From the NCBI GenBank assembly GCA_030613165.1, contig JAUWMN010000051.1:1-8276 (forward strand): a stretch of 8,276 nt of DNA, written 5' to 3'. The DNA comes from Desulfobacterales bacterium (lineage in GTDB: Bacteria; Desulfobacterota; Desulfobacteria; Desulfobacterales; C00003106). Positions 1 to 6,480 of this stretch are shown here, piece after piece; the stretch's first letter is position 1, and every line of letters begins with the position of its first letter. The notes below the pieces were generated by a model that saw nothing but the letters and a program-made list of their open reading frames with translations, was not told where the DNA came from and did no database searches. The position numbers and the translations under genes were made by a program.

Positions 1-1
1 G

Positions 2-658
2 GGGATTGTAATTGTTTTTTTGCTGATATTCCGGTTGACGCTTGGAAACAGCATAACCACGGAGAGACTGATAGATTCAGACAAACCCATAGTGTCTCGG
101 GAGTTCCCTTTGGCTGACTTTACCGCGATCGAGGTAACCGGCCACTGGGAAGTCGAGTTAACTCGTGGAGAAACGACTCAGATAGAGGTGAAGGCACCCG
201 AAGATGTAATGGAGAACCTGTCAGTAGAAAAGCAGGGAGCAGCCCTGATTCTGAGGACAGACAAAAAATGGAGCCCTAGTCCTGGAAAGGTGACGGCCCT
301 GATAACTATGCCATCATTGTCCGACTTACGCTTGAGTGGCCTTGTGAGTTTAGAACTCAGCGGCTTCAGCAGCGAAAGCTTAACGGTCTACACAACGGGC
401 TCCACTTCCATCACAGGAACAGGAAATCATATTAACAACCTACGCTTAAAAGGAGAGGGTCTATCCAATTTGAACCTAAAGCGGAATTCAGTGATCAATG
501 CTGACCTTCGTTATAAAGGTGTCTACAAGATCGAGCTGTCCATGGCTGGCGGTGAGCTCACCGGAAAGATCAAAGGTGTCGGGAAAGTCATCTATGACGG
601 CGAGGTCCGGAAAGAGAGCATTCGCAAAGACGGGCCCTGTAAAGTCATACGGGAATAA
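2..658 (+). CDS. DUF2807 (GIN domain) putative envelope protein, 5'-truncated by window edge
   Basis: The frame is open to the left edge, so the true start lies outside the window; a TTG at 20 is only the first start-like codon inside it. The first visible residues (GIVIVFLLIFRLTLGNS) are hydrophobic and look like the end of a signal peptide or membrane anchor, which implies export. What follows fits the DUF2807/GIN 'auto-transporter adhesin head' fold: an opening beta segment (FTAIEVTGHWEVELTRG, then IEVKAPEDVMENL), followed by short Gly/Ser-rich beta strands with the family's 'SG..SLELSG' spacing, ending in KGVGKVIYDG...GPCKVIRE where the usual 'GaGsVrY.G.P.V' ending sits. Members are exported beta-solenoid proteins of unproven function. 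The next gene (860) is a related repeat-type putative adhesin 201 nt downstream, which suggests a shared envelope role. Family assignment is fairly sure; the biochemical role is unknown. Confidence 0.8.
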   Translation, partial: GIVIVFLLIFRLTLGNSITTERLIDSDKPIVSREFPLADFTAIEVTGHWEVELTRGETTQIEVKAPEDVMENLSVEKQGAALILRTDKKWSPSPGKVTALITMPSLSDLRLSGLVSLELSGFSSESLTVYTTGSTSITGTGNHINNLRLKGEGLSNLNLKRNSVINADLRYKGVYKIELSMAGGELTGKIKGVGKVIYDGEVRKESIRKDGPCKVIRE

Positions 659-847
659 GGAATATAAGCAATGTGTTTCATCAAAACGGGTTTTCCGAAA
701 CCATATACAAAAAACAGTTATAGTATTCCAGAGAAAGATTTTGGATCCCTCTGTAAGCGGGATAGATTTTCTCGAGGACGTATTATTTATGCGCCTTCCT
801 CTAAAATCTCCATCTGGCCCTGCCAAAATCATTATCTGAAACACAAA

Positions 848-853
848 AGGAGG
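848..853 (+). promoter_or_regulatory. Shine-Dalgarno site fixing the start at 860
   Basis: A perfect AGGAGG sits six bases before ATG 860. It decides against the longer open frame beginning at 671, whose extra residues lack any family resemblance and would bury the signal peptide. Confidence 0.85.
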
Positions 854-859
854 AGAATA

Positions 860-1621
860 ATGAAGACAATCATCGTAGGGTTAGCAATCATTTTTTTTGC
901 TGTAAATGCTCAGGCGTCAACCTACAGGGAAAAACGGGAATTAAACATGGAGGCCAAAGGCATTCAGGTTCTGGACATTTCATGCGGAGCCGGTGCTTTG
1001 GTCATTGAGGGGAAGGAGCAACAGGACATTAAGGTAGAGGCAGAGATCGAAATAGAGGGAATATCTGACAAGAAAGCTAAAGAATTCATCAAAGACAAGA
1101 TTGAATTATCGCTGGAATTAAAGGGGACTGTCGCCTATTTGAAAAGCAAAATAAATGACAGCTTCTGGGGACCCAAAGACGTTCGAGTCAATCTCATTGT
1201 CACTCTGCCTCCGCATCTCAACCTGAAGGTGGATGATGGTTCAGGTTCAACCAGGTTGAGGCACATGGACGGCGATGTGAGCATCAAAGACGGATCGGGA
1301 TCCATTGAAGTCAGAGACACAAAAGGGAATCTCACCATTGTTGACGGATCTGGAAGTATCGATGTTCGTAACATCCAGGGCGATGTCACCGTAAAAGACG
1401 GATCGGGAGGCATTTCCGCTGAGAAGATCGGAGGCGATCTCACGCTCATGGATGGAAGTGGATCCATTGAAGTTAGCGGGGGCGACGGCGGTGTTTTAGT
1501 CGATGATGGTTCCGGCTCCATTGATATCCACGATGTCGAAAAAGATGTGACGATAGAGAGCGACGGCAGCGGGAGCTGCAATATCTCAGGTGTCAAGGGA
1601 GGGGTATTTAGGCGGGATTGA
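860..1621 (+). CDS. Secreted DUF4097-like putative adhesin with 18-residue DGSGS repeats
   Basis: 253 residues. Start chosen at ATG 860 because of the AGGAGG site and because a classical signal peptide follows at once: Lys2, a hydrophobic core over residues 4-15 and a probable cleavage after AQA (17-19). Residues 20-120 form a charged N-terminal domain (one Cys at 42; VNLIVTLPPHLNLKV at 110-124 leads into the repeats). From residue 125 the chain is a regular beta solenoid: seven DGSG[SG] motifs at 126, 144, 162, 180, 198, 216 and 235, that is five steps of exactly 18 residues' spacing and a last one of 19. Each unit reads roughly [VI]xDGSGSIxVxxxxGDVT. This is the pattern of the DUF4097 'putative adhesin' family, exported proteins of uncertain function. 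It follows a GIN-domain gene of similar fold type. The stop at 1619-1621 is followed by 113 nt before the cyclase. Assignment is good; the ligand is unknown. Confidence 0.85.
   Translation: MKTIIVGLAIIFFAVNAQASTYREKRELNMEAKGIQVLDISCGAGALVIEGKEQQDIKVEAEIEIEGISDKKAKEFIKDKIELSLELKGTVAYLKSKINDSFWGPKDVRVNLIVTLPPHLNLKVDDGSGSTRLRHMDGDVSIKDGSGSIEVRDTKGNLTIVDGSGSIDVRNIQGDVTVKDGSGGISAEKIGGDLTLMDGSGSIEVSGGDGGVLVDDGSGSIDIHDVEKDVTIESDGSGSCNISGVKGGVFRRD
1235..1576 (+). repeat. 54-nt in-gene tandem repeat (DGSGS solenoid)
   Basis: Seven units spaced 54 nt apart (the last step is 57 nt) encode the DGSGS turns. Codons vary between units (gatggttcaggt, gacggatcggga, gacggatctgga, gatggaagtgga), so the period is kept at protein level more strictly than at DNA level. 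This argues for an old, selected solenoid rather than recent slippage. Confidence 0.85.
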
Positions 1622-1720
1622 TCTGCTGCTTAGAAACAGCCTTCGCCGGGATCGAGATTGTGTTTGGGAGTGGGCTAAAGAACGATAACGTAGGTAACCC
1701 CATTTTACATGTGAGCAAAA

Positions 1721-1726
1721 GAAGGA
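1721..1726 (+). promoter_or_regulatory. Shine-Dalgarno site fixing the start at 1735
   Basis: GAAGGA lies eight bases before ATG 1735. The frame is open further upstream to 1618, but that would overlap the stop of the preceding gene and has no ribosome site. Confidence 0.6.
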
Positions 1727-1734
1727 ACGCAGAC

Positions 1735-2724
1735 ATGAAAATGATGAACCATTGCGGCTCAAAAACCGAAAAACCTGAGACAAGCTCCTATGGTACTCCG
1801 TTAGCTGTTGTGAAGCCTAATGTGGACACATACGAGCACCCTCATGAAATGACACGTGTTGAGTACGTTTTGGTACCCAGGCAGCTTGCCGAGATGGCCA
1901 TTGCTCTTGCTATAAATCACGACAAATTATTAGACGACAGTCTCTCGCCAACGTACTTGACTGACGCGTCTAATCTTGTGAAAACCAGCAACACTGCACA
2001 TGTGACGGGCAAATCAATTTCAACGCAAGATCTGAGGCGTAAGCTTGTGGCCATTCTCATCGCTGACGTTGTGGGGTACTGCCGACTCATGAGCGAGGAC
2101 GAGGCCGCCACGGTAAGTACCTTGACTTCGTATAAGCGGATGATGACAGGACTTGTTGAAAGATGCCAAGGTCGTGTCGTCGACTCTCCAGGTGACAATC
2201 TCATGGCTGAATTCCCCAGTGTCATGGATGCCGTACAATGTGCCGTAAGCGTCCAGAAGAAATTCAAGGAGATGAATCGGGACTTGCCCGAAAACCGTAA
2301 GATGGAGTTTCGTATCGGCATCAATCTTGGGGATGTGATTGATCAAGGAAATAGAATATATGGCGACAGAGTCAACATTGCCGCTAGGCTGGAAGCCATT
2401 GCCGACCCAGGAGGCATTTGCATTTCCAGCACAGTGTACGATCAAATCGAGGACAAGCTACCACTAAACTACGAGTATCTTGGCGAAAAGAAGGTTAAGA
2501 ACATTCCTAAACCAGTGCAAGCCTATCGGATCATGATGGAACGTGAGGACACTCATTCCAAAAACCTGGAGAGAAAAACGCCGGACATTGCAGAAAAAAA
2601 GAAAGAAACCCACATAAGTTCCAGAAGAAGGGTGATAGAAAATATTGCGAATTTCTTCACCGGTTTTTTTGGAGTCCCCCGATTTTATACAAGGGGAAGC
2701 CCATACCTGGAAAGAAGGGATTAA
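1735..2724 (+). CDS. Class III adenylate/guanylate cyclase
   Basis: 329 residues in the main frame; expected to make cAMP or cGMP from ATP or GTP in the cytoplasm (no membrane segment seen). Residues 1-100 are an unrecognised N-terminal region (VEYVLVPRQLAEMAIALAIN around 42-61 could be a small helical sensor). The cyclase homology domain spans about 103-268: first metal Asp111 in ILIADVVGY, second metal Asp154 in SPGDNLMAEF, then FRIGINLGDV and YGDRVNIAARLE with the transition-state pair Asn214 and Arg218. The two purine-specifying positions are unusual: the canonical Lys is Asp150 (V-D-S-P-G-D) and the canonical Asp is Arg207 (N-R-I-Y-G-D). From memory this swap is typical of a large proteobacterial branch, so activity is plausible but base specificity cannot be read off. 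The tail after 270 is Lys/Arg-rich, then FFTGFFGVPRFY. It contains a T7 run at 2664-2670 where a -1 shift would add 70 residues. The start is set by GAAGGA. The cyclase call is very secure; the exact C-terminus is not. Confidence 0.93.
   Translation: MKMMNHCGSKTEKPETSSYGTPLAVVKPNVDTYEHPHEMTRVEYVLVPRQLAEMAIALAINHDKLLDDSLSPTYLTDASNLVKTSNTAHVTGKSISTQDLRRKLVAILIADVVGYCRLMSEDEAATVSTLTSYKRMMTGLVERCQGRVVDSPGDNLMAEFPSVMDAVQCAVSVQKKFKEMNRDLPENRKMEFRIGINLGDVIDQGNRIYGDRVNIAARLEAIADPGGICISSTVYDQIEDKLPLNYEYLGEKKVKNIPKPVQAYRIMMEREDTHSKNLERKTPDIAEKKKETHISSRRRVIENIANFFTGFFGVPRFYTRGSPYLERRD
2664..2670 (+). other. T TTT TTT slippery heptamer in the cyclase zero frame
   Basis: Seven T's fall as ggT TTT TTT with the two TTT codons (2665-2667, 2668-2670) in the cyclase reading frame, the X XXY YYZ arrangement used for -1 ribosomal frameshifting. 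Slipping back one base opens a frame running to a stop at 2880-2882. The same run is also a place for transcriptional slippage, a real one-base mutation or a sequencing indel. Confidence 0.45.
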
Positions 2725-2882
2725 GGAAATACATACGGGGACATCCTATGGAAATGGGCACGGACATCTTCATCTGTGCTAAGACAAAGGTTAATCTCGC
2801 CAATGATTTTGTTCTGACAAGTCTTTCCGTAACAACCGTCAAAGGCAAAAGGGTTCCTGTGAAGGTTTTTAAAGTCCCTTAA
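2670..2882 (+). pseudogene. Cyclase-tail-like frame, reached by -1 shift or a decayed second cyclase end
   Basis: This frame is offset by -1 from the cyclase and encodes 70 residues from WSPPILYKGKPIPG to VPVKVFKVP. Its last 41 residues read like the end of a class III cyclase domain: GTDIFICAKTKVNL aligns with GGICISSTVYDQI of the upstream cyclase, and VKGKRVPVKVF aligns with VKNIPKPVQAY, the familiar 'VKGk..PV.vy' close. An ATG at 2748 could start a 44-residue ORF, but its ribosome site is weak. Three explanations remain: a -1 frameshift extension of the cyclase (382 residues in total), a frameshift mutation or sequencing error in one longer gene, or the 3' scrap of a duplicated cyclase. 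The protein-like character is moderately convincing; the mechanism is undecided. Confidence 0.5.
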
Positions 2883-2957
2883 TTTGAGCAGGATCAAGGT
2901 GATAAGCTAAAAAAGGATCATTATAAGTCGGCTTGACCATTTAAACAGGAGATATCA

Positions 2958-4559
2958 ATGACATTCAACCACCTTCATAAGCACTTGTACAGAGGGCAAG
3001 GCCTCTTGTTCTATTTCTTTCTCGTTTTGATCTGTCTTTTTTCCTTTGAAGGGTATGGTGAAGGTGCCGGCCTCTTTTCTGCCCAATCCCTTATTGTTGA
3101 GGGCAGAATGCTTTCCATCACTCCGTCCGACCTGGACGGTAGAGGATTGGCCGAAATTGTCGTGGTACATAAAACGGGCGTCTATCCGAAAGAGAAGCGG
3201 TGGATTTCAATCTTCAGTGCCGACACCTCAGCACAGTATCCCACGACTGCCCGTCAACGATGGGAGGTCGACCACGCTGCCACCATGTTCGAAGTGGGGG
3301 ACGTTGCTCCGTCTCCAGGTAAGGAGATTTTCTATCTAACCGGCCACGGTATCAGTTACTACCCCCAGGGGGAGGACGGTAATTTTTCCACTACCCCTCA
3401 TAATCTTCTCTCTTTCCCCACCATCACCGTTTTCCCGGCAGCCGGGTCTCTACCTCGGGCGCGTCTATTTGTGGATTGGAAGCGCAATGGCCGCAAAACG
3501 CTGCTGCTGCCCCAATTTGACTCCCTTGTGTTTTTTGACCGGGGCGGCTCCGAGGACTGGCGGAAGACCGAGAGGGTAACCCTAGGGCCGCGCACTTTCC
3601 TGTTTAGTGATCAGGTAGATGATGGCGCATTCAGGGATTTTTCTATACACGCCGAATTCCGTCTCCCTAGAATTTTTGTAGAGGATTTTAACGGTGACAG
3701 TCTCCCCGACCTGCTTCTTACTGAACAGGAGTCGGTCACTGTGTATCTGCATCAATCCGACGGACATTTCAGCCCTAAACCATCAGCCACAGTCGTATTT
3801 CCGGTTCGCCCTTCAGGGAGAGACTCTGAAACAAACCTCTCATTCCTCTCGACGCCAGTAGATGTGAATGGGGATAAATTTGTGGATGTGATACTGACAC
3901 TTACAAAAAGCACGGGTAAATTCCTGGAAAGAAAAATAATAGTTTTCATCTTTCTGAATCAGCAAAAGCCTGACGGTCCCTTCTCGCCCCAGCCCGACCA
4001 AACAATCACCGTGGACGGGATTACACCGGGGGTCAACATAGAAGACGTAAACGGAGACGGCAGGGGAGACCTGCTTCTCTCTTATATCCGGGTCGGTTTC
4101 TGGAATATCGTTAAAAATCTCATCTCCAAGCGAGTAGATGTGAACACATCCATTTACCTGCTGCGAAGCGATAACCAATATCCGACACAGCCTGATTTCC
4201 ACCGTAAAACAAGCTATCAGATTGATCTCACTCATGGGGTCCGTTTTCATGGGACCTGGCCGACCCTGGGAGGTGATTTTACAGGCGATGGGCGCAGAGA
4301 TCTTTTGATAGCCCGTGATGAAAAAATCACAATCTATCCAAAGAATCTGGACGGGGATCTTTTTTCAAAACCTCTCACCCAGTCCGGAGTTTTTACATCT
4401 CCGTTTATGCATATCGTCGATCTAAACAGTGATGGCCGAGATGATCTCCTTTTCTACGAGAAGAAGAGGGATGGGAAGATCTGTATTCTATTGAACACAG
4501 GAGAATGGAAAGATATGCTTTCTCCTGAAAATGAAGCCATGTTTCCTACTGAAAAATAA
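2958..4559 (+). CDS. Exported FG-GAP/VCBS-like repeat protein with Ca-binding loops
   Basis: 533 residues, started at ATG 2958 behind AGGAGA (2947-2952). Residues 14-30 (a hydrophobic run including LLFYFFLVLICLFSF) are a signal peptide or anchor, so the body is extracytoplasmic. It carries integrin-like FG-GAP/VCBS blade repeats, each with a Ca-binding D-x-[ND]-x-D-G-x-x-D loop followed by a hydrophobic strand: DLDGRGLAEIVVV (58), DFNGDSLPDLLLT (243), DVNGDKFVDVILT (302), DVNGDGRGDLLLS (363), DFTGDGRRDLLIA (440) and DLNSDGRDDLLFY (488). The first is degenerate. The 115-129 segment (DVAPSPGKEIFYLTG) is probably another worn blade. The count of six to seven fits a seven-bladed beta-propeller. 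Members act in surface adhesion or protein binding, but no enzymatic domain is present here. It follows the cyclase region by 75 nt with no visible terminator between. The fold call is strong; the partner is unknown. Confidence 0.85.
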   Translation: MTFNHLHKHLYRGQGLLFYFFLVLICLFSFEGYGEGAGLFSAQSLIVEGRMLSITPSDLDGRGLAEIVVVHKTGVYPKEKRWISIFSADTSAQYPTTARQRWEVDHAATMFEVGDVAPSPGKEIFYLTGHGISYYPQGEDGNFSTTPHNLLSFPTITVFPAAGSLPRARLFVDWKRNGRKTLLLPQFDSLVFFDRGGSEDWRKTERVTLGPRTFLFSDQVDDGAFRDFSIHAEFRLPRIFVEDFNGDSLPDLLLTEQESVTVYLHQSDGHFSPKPSATVVFPVRPSGRDSETNLSFLSTPVDVNGDKFVDVILTLTKSTGKFLERKIIVFIFLNQQKPDGPFSPQPDQTITVDGITPGVNIEDVNGDGRGDLLLSYIRVGFWNIVKNLISKRVDVNTSIYLLRSDNQYPTQPDFHRKTSYQIDLTHGVRFHGTWPTLGGDFTGDGRRDLLIARDEKITIYPKNLDGDLFSKPLTQSGVFTSPFMHIVDLNSDGRDDLLFYEKKRDGKICILLNTGEWKDMLSPENEAMFPTEK

Positions 4560-4765
4560 TGCTCCCAGTTTCATCTTTACTCGAAATGAGGACATTCCGG
4601 CTGGTTTTCATAAAGAAAGTAGGTAGTATGCGTAAGAAACATTTGATTACTCCACTTACCTCTTAAAGGGCACGTAAAAGGGGGGTTCCAAAACAATTTA
4701 AATGAATAAACATCAATACGAAAAAGGAGAAAAAGGGATCAGCTTGCCGAATTGATCTTTGGAGT

Positions 4766-4869
4766 TGTGGTCTCTGTTATTGATGCCAGACCAACGCATT
4801 TTAATCATAACATCCTGATAGCACTACTCCGCGATCGACTAATATTCGATTCAGTGAAATGAGACCACA
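4766..4869. repeat. Inverted repeat pair spanning 104 nt
   Basis: TGTGGTCTC (4766-4774) and GAGACCACA (4861-4869) are exact reverse complements. Allowing one extra base, the match extends outward (AGT-TGTGGTCTC against AGTATGTGGTCTC). The ends could be those of a small non-autonomous element or the base of a long-loop structure. No flanking target duplication was confirmed. Confidence 0.4.
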
Positions 4870-4925
4870 TACTATATATTTGGGTAGGCTAGGCATTCAG
4901 GTTCATCTGTGAATCTTCATCCCGG

Positions 4926-4951
4926 TTGCATATATGTAACACATATAGCAA
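4926..4951. promoter_or_regulatory. Palindromic operator-like site upstream of the 5089 gene
   Basis: TTGC-A-TATATGT, a three-base centre AAC, then ACATATA-GCAA: eleven paired bases per arm with one extra A in the left arm. It lies 137 nt before the ATG at 5089, in a TA-rich stretch suitable for a promoter. A dimeric regulator site is the simplest reading. No confident -35/-10 pair could be assigned. Confidence 0.4.
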
Positions 4952-5076
4952 CATATTGATAATACTGACTATATTAGATGATTATCAAGATATATAAAAA
5001 AATCAAAATGATGAGTGGCTTTAAAATAAATACTGCAATTAGGCAGACGATTTCAAAGTTATATTCCCAAACAAAC

Positions 5077-5080
5077 GGAG
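5077..5080 (+). promoter_or_regulatory. Shine-Dalgarno site fixing the start at 5089
   Basis: GGAG lies eight bases before ATG 5089. The frame extends upstream to 4978, but only the 5089 start puts the Lys/Arg cluster and membrane segment at the N-terminus. Confidence 0.65.
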
Positions 5081-5088
5081 AAAATATC

Positions 5089-5961
5089 ATGAATAAAAAA
5101 CGGTTCATAAAAATTGGTTCGGCAGTAATATGTATTTTTATATTCGGAATACTTCTGTTTATTATAATTAATTCTTATTCAATGAACCGGATGATTGAAA
5201 ATGAAGTTGAAGAACTTATATCTGTGGCAAAAAATACAGGAGCCATGACTTATTCTTTAAAAAACATCGAGAACCTTCCCGCCCCTGTTCAGCGATATTT
5301 CAGACATGTTCTCAAAGATGGTCAGGAACATATCCGGTTTGTCAGAATGAAAGCTGTGGGACAGTTCAGAAGACCCGAACAGAAGGAATGGACAGAGATG
5401 AATACCCGTCAGTATTTTACTGCAAAACCGCCCGGTATGATATTCGATGCGGTTATGAAACAAGGTCCTGTATGGTTTGATATACGTGACAAATACCGGC
5501 ATGGTAAAGGTGGAATGTTTGTGAACATGCTGTCAGGACTTAATGTTCTCAAAGCAGATGACATAAAAGAGCTTAATGAGACCTCATTTCTCCGCTGGAT
5601 CGGCGAAGCAGTCATGTTTCCGACAGCCCTGCTTCCGTGTGAATATATAAAATGGAAGCCGATTGACGGAAACAGTGCGGAACTTGCAGTAACTGACGGC
5701 AATAATATAGGAACATACAGGTTTTATTTCAACGATACGGGCGAAATTGTAAAATATGAATCAGATGACCGTTATGATAAAATTGACGGTAAATTTCAGA
5801 AAGTAGGTTCTGTTGCTGTCAGAAGTCACTATAAGGAATTCAACGGCATTAAAGTTCCTACAAAATTTCTGATTACAAGAATATTGCCCGGCGGCGCTCA
5901 TGAGGAATTCTGGAAAGGAGAAGTTACGGACATCAGCTATAATACGTTGAAAATATATTAA
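5089..5961 (+). CDS. DUF6544/DUF6920-type membrane-anchored protein
   Basis: 290 residues. The N-terminus (MNKKRFIKIG) is followed by one membrane segment at about 10-29 (GSAVICIFIFGILLFIIINS), so the rest is probably outside the cytoplasm. The body carries motifs I recall from an uncharacterised family annotated as DUF6544 or DUF6920: LPAPVQRYFRHVL (63-75), RQYF then KPPGMIFDA (107-121), GKGGM (139-143), the hallmark RWIGEAVMFPTALLP (169-183), FYFNDTGEI (212-220), FNGIKVPT (251-258) and a closing FWKGE. The length matches the usual roughly 250-290 residues, so the gene looks intact. No reaction is known for the family. It is flanked upstream by a palindrome and downstream by a long stem-loop, suggesting an independent transcription unit. 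It is AT-richer than the genes to its left. Family call good; exact DUF number from memory. Confidence 0.75.
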   Translation: MNKKRFIKIGSAVICIFIFGILLFIIINSYSMNRMIENEVEELISVAKNTGAMTYSLKNIENLPAPVQRYFRHVLKDGQEHIRFVRMKAVGQFRRPEQKEWTEMNTRQYFTAKPPGMIFDAVMKQGPVWFDIRDKYRHGKGGMFVNMLSGLNVLKADDIKELNETSFLRWIGEAVMFPTALLPCEYIKWKPIDGNSAELAVTDGNNIGTYRFYFNDTGEIVKYESDDRYDKIDGKFQKVGSVAVRSHYKEFNGIKVPTKFLITRILPGGAHEEFWKGEVTDISYNTLKIY

Positions 5962-6010
5962 AAAAAGATTTCTATAACTTATTGCGGGCAAAGAATATAA
6001 CCCGTCAATG

Positions 6011-6068
6011 AACCGGACAGTTAAAATCGGTGTTCCGCTACGCCCCACACCGATTTTAACTGCCGGTT
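6011..6068 (+). terminator. Very long stem-loop, probable terminator of the 5089 gene
   Basis: Left arm 6011-6033 (AACCGG-A-CAGTTAAAATC...) pairs with right arm 6047-6068 (...GATTTTAACTGCCGGTT): 22 base pairs with a single bulged A, around a 13-nt loop (TCCGCTACGCCCC). It begins 49 nt after the stop of the preceding gene and is followed by ATTTTAG, a short T run. The stem is much longer than a usual rho-independent terminator, so a palindromic repeat element is an alternative. Confidence 0.6.
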
Positions 6069-6131
6069 ATTTTAGCGTTCATTTTTAGATATCTGTTTCT
6101 ATGTATCACAGATCACATAAAGCGTTTGGTA

Positions 6132-6377
6132 TCAAACGGATACCCCAACAATGTATGCTTCAATAAAGGCATTCGAATCAAACTGACATACTACAATATC
6201 TTGTGTAAGATCCGTTAGCCGAAACGGTACTAAAAAATCAAGTATTTTGCTTGACACTGGAATCCCCGCATTTTTAAGTATTCTATTGGTAAACGAAGCA
6301 AAATCCGCTGGCTCAAAGTGTATATAACGATAAGTAGTCTGGGGTCCGGTCGGAATACAAGCTACTTGCCAAATACT
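6132..6377 (-). pseudogene. Unidentified start-less reading frame, possible gene remnant
   Basis: An 81-codon open frame on the - strand reads IPTGPQTTYRYIHFEPADF... and ends ...DLTQDIVVCQFDSNAF... then TGA at 6134-6132. No ATG, GTG or TTG opens it, and an in-frame TGA (6380-6378) separates it from further open sequence that reads plausibly on (GFDYQGYTGVLLD before the stop). The residue mix is protein-like and not low complexity, so this may be the 3' end of a decayed gene. I do not recognise the family. A chance open frame in AT-rich DNA cannot be excluded. Confidence 0.28.
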
Positions 6378-6480
6378 TCAATCCAAGAGAACCCCAGTAT
6401 ACCCCTGGTAGTCAAAACCCTTTTGATTGCATATATCTTGCCAGACTCCCAACTATCACATTTTATTGATTTATGACATA

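Larger units (their letters stand above)
4560..5088 (+). other. 529-nt intergenic region at the composition change
   Basis: No convincing gene. It holds an imperfect inverted repeat (4766-4869), a strong palindrome (4926-4951) and a start-less open frame (4710-4862) whose translation (QLAELIFGVVVSVIDARP...) looks protein-like but is unrecognised. A and T rise sharply after about 4,870. No clear terminator follows the stop at 4559. Confidence 0.6.

Noticed and set aside
671..859. N-terminal extension of the DUF4097-like gene in the same frame
   Set aside because: A perfect AGGAGG and a signal peptide mark ATG 860 as the start. The upstream codons give an implausible Cys/Lys/Arg-rich stretch with no family match.
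1235..1576. Evenly spaced repeats as a CRISPR array
   Set aside because: The 54-nt period is in phase with an intact coding frame and the repeated unit is the translated DGSGS turn, not identical DNA with unrelated spacers.
1135..1596. 153-codon antisense ORF under the DGSGS repeats
   Set aside because: It is the mirror image of the repeat codons (regular PDPS/PEPS units) with no ribosome site, so it is a shadow.
1917..2445. Two antisense ORFs across the cyclase
   Set aside because: The + strand encodes a full cyclase with all catalytic motifs. The antisense frames have no motifs or ribosome sites.
4628..4666. Twelve-codon ORF (MRKKHLITPLTS) as a leader peptide
   Set aside because: The ribosome site is weak, there is no attenuator-like hairpin and no gene follows closely.
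6011..6068. Long stem-loop as a second attC site
   Set aside because: Its GTTAAAA...TTTTAAC boxes are in the opposite order to attC (which runs RYYYAAC to GTTRRRY), the stem is nearly continuous, and there are no unpaired spacers.
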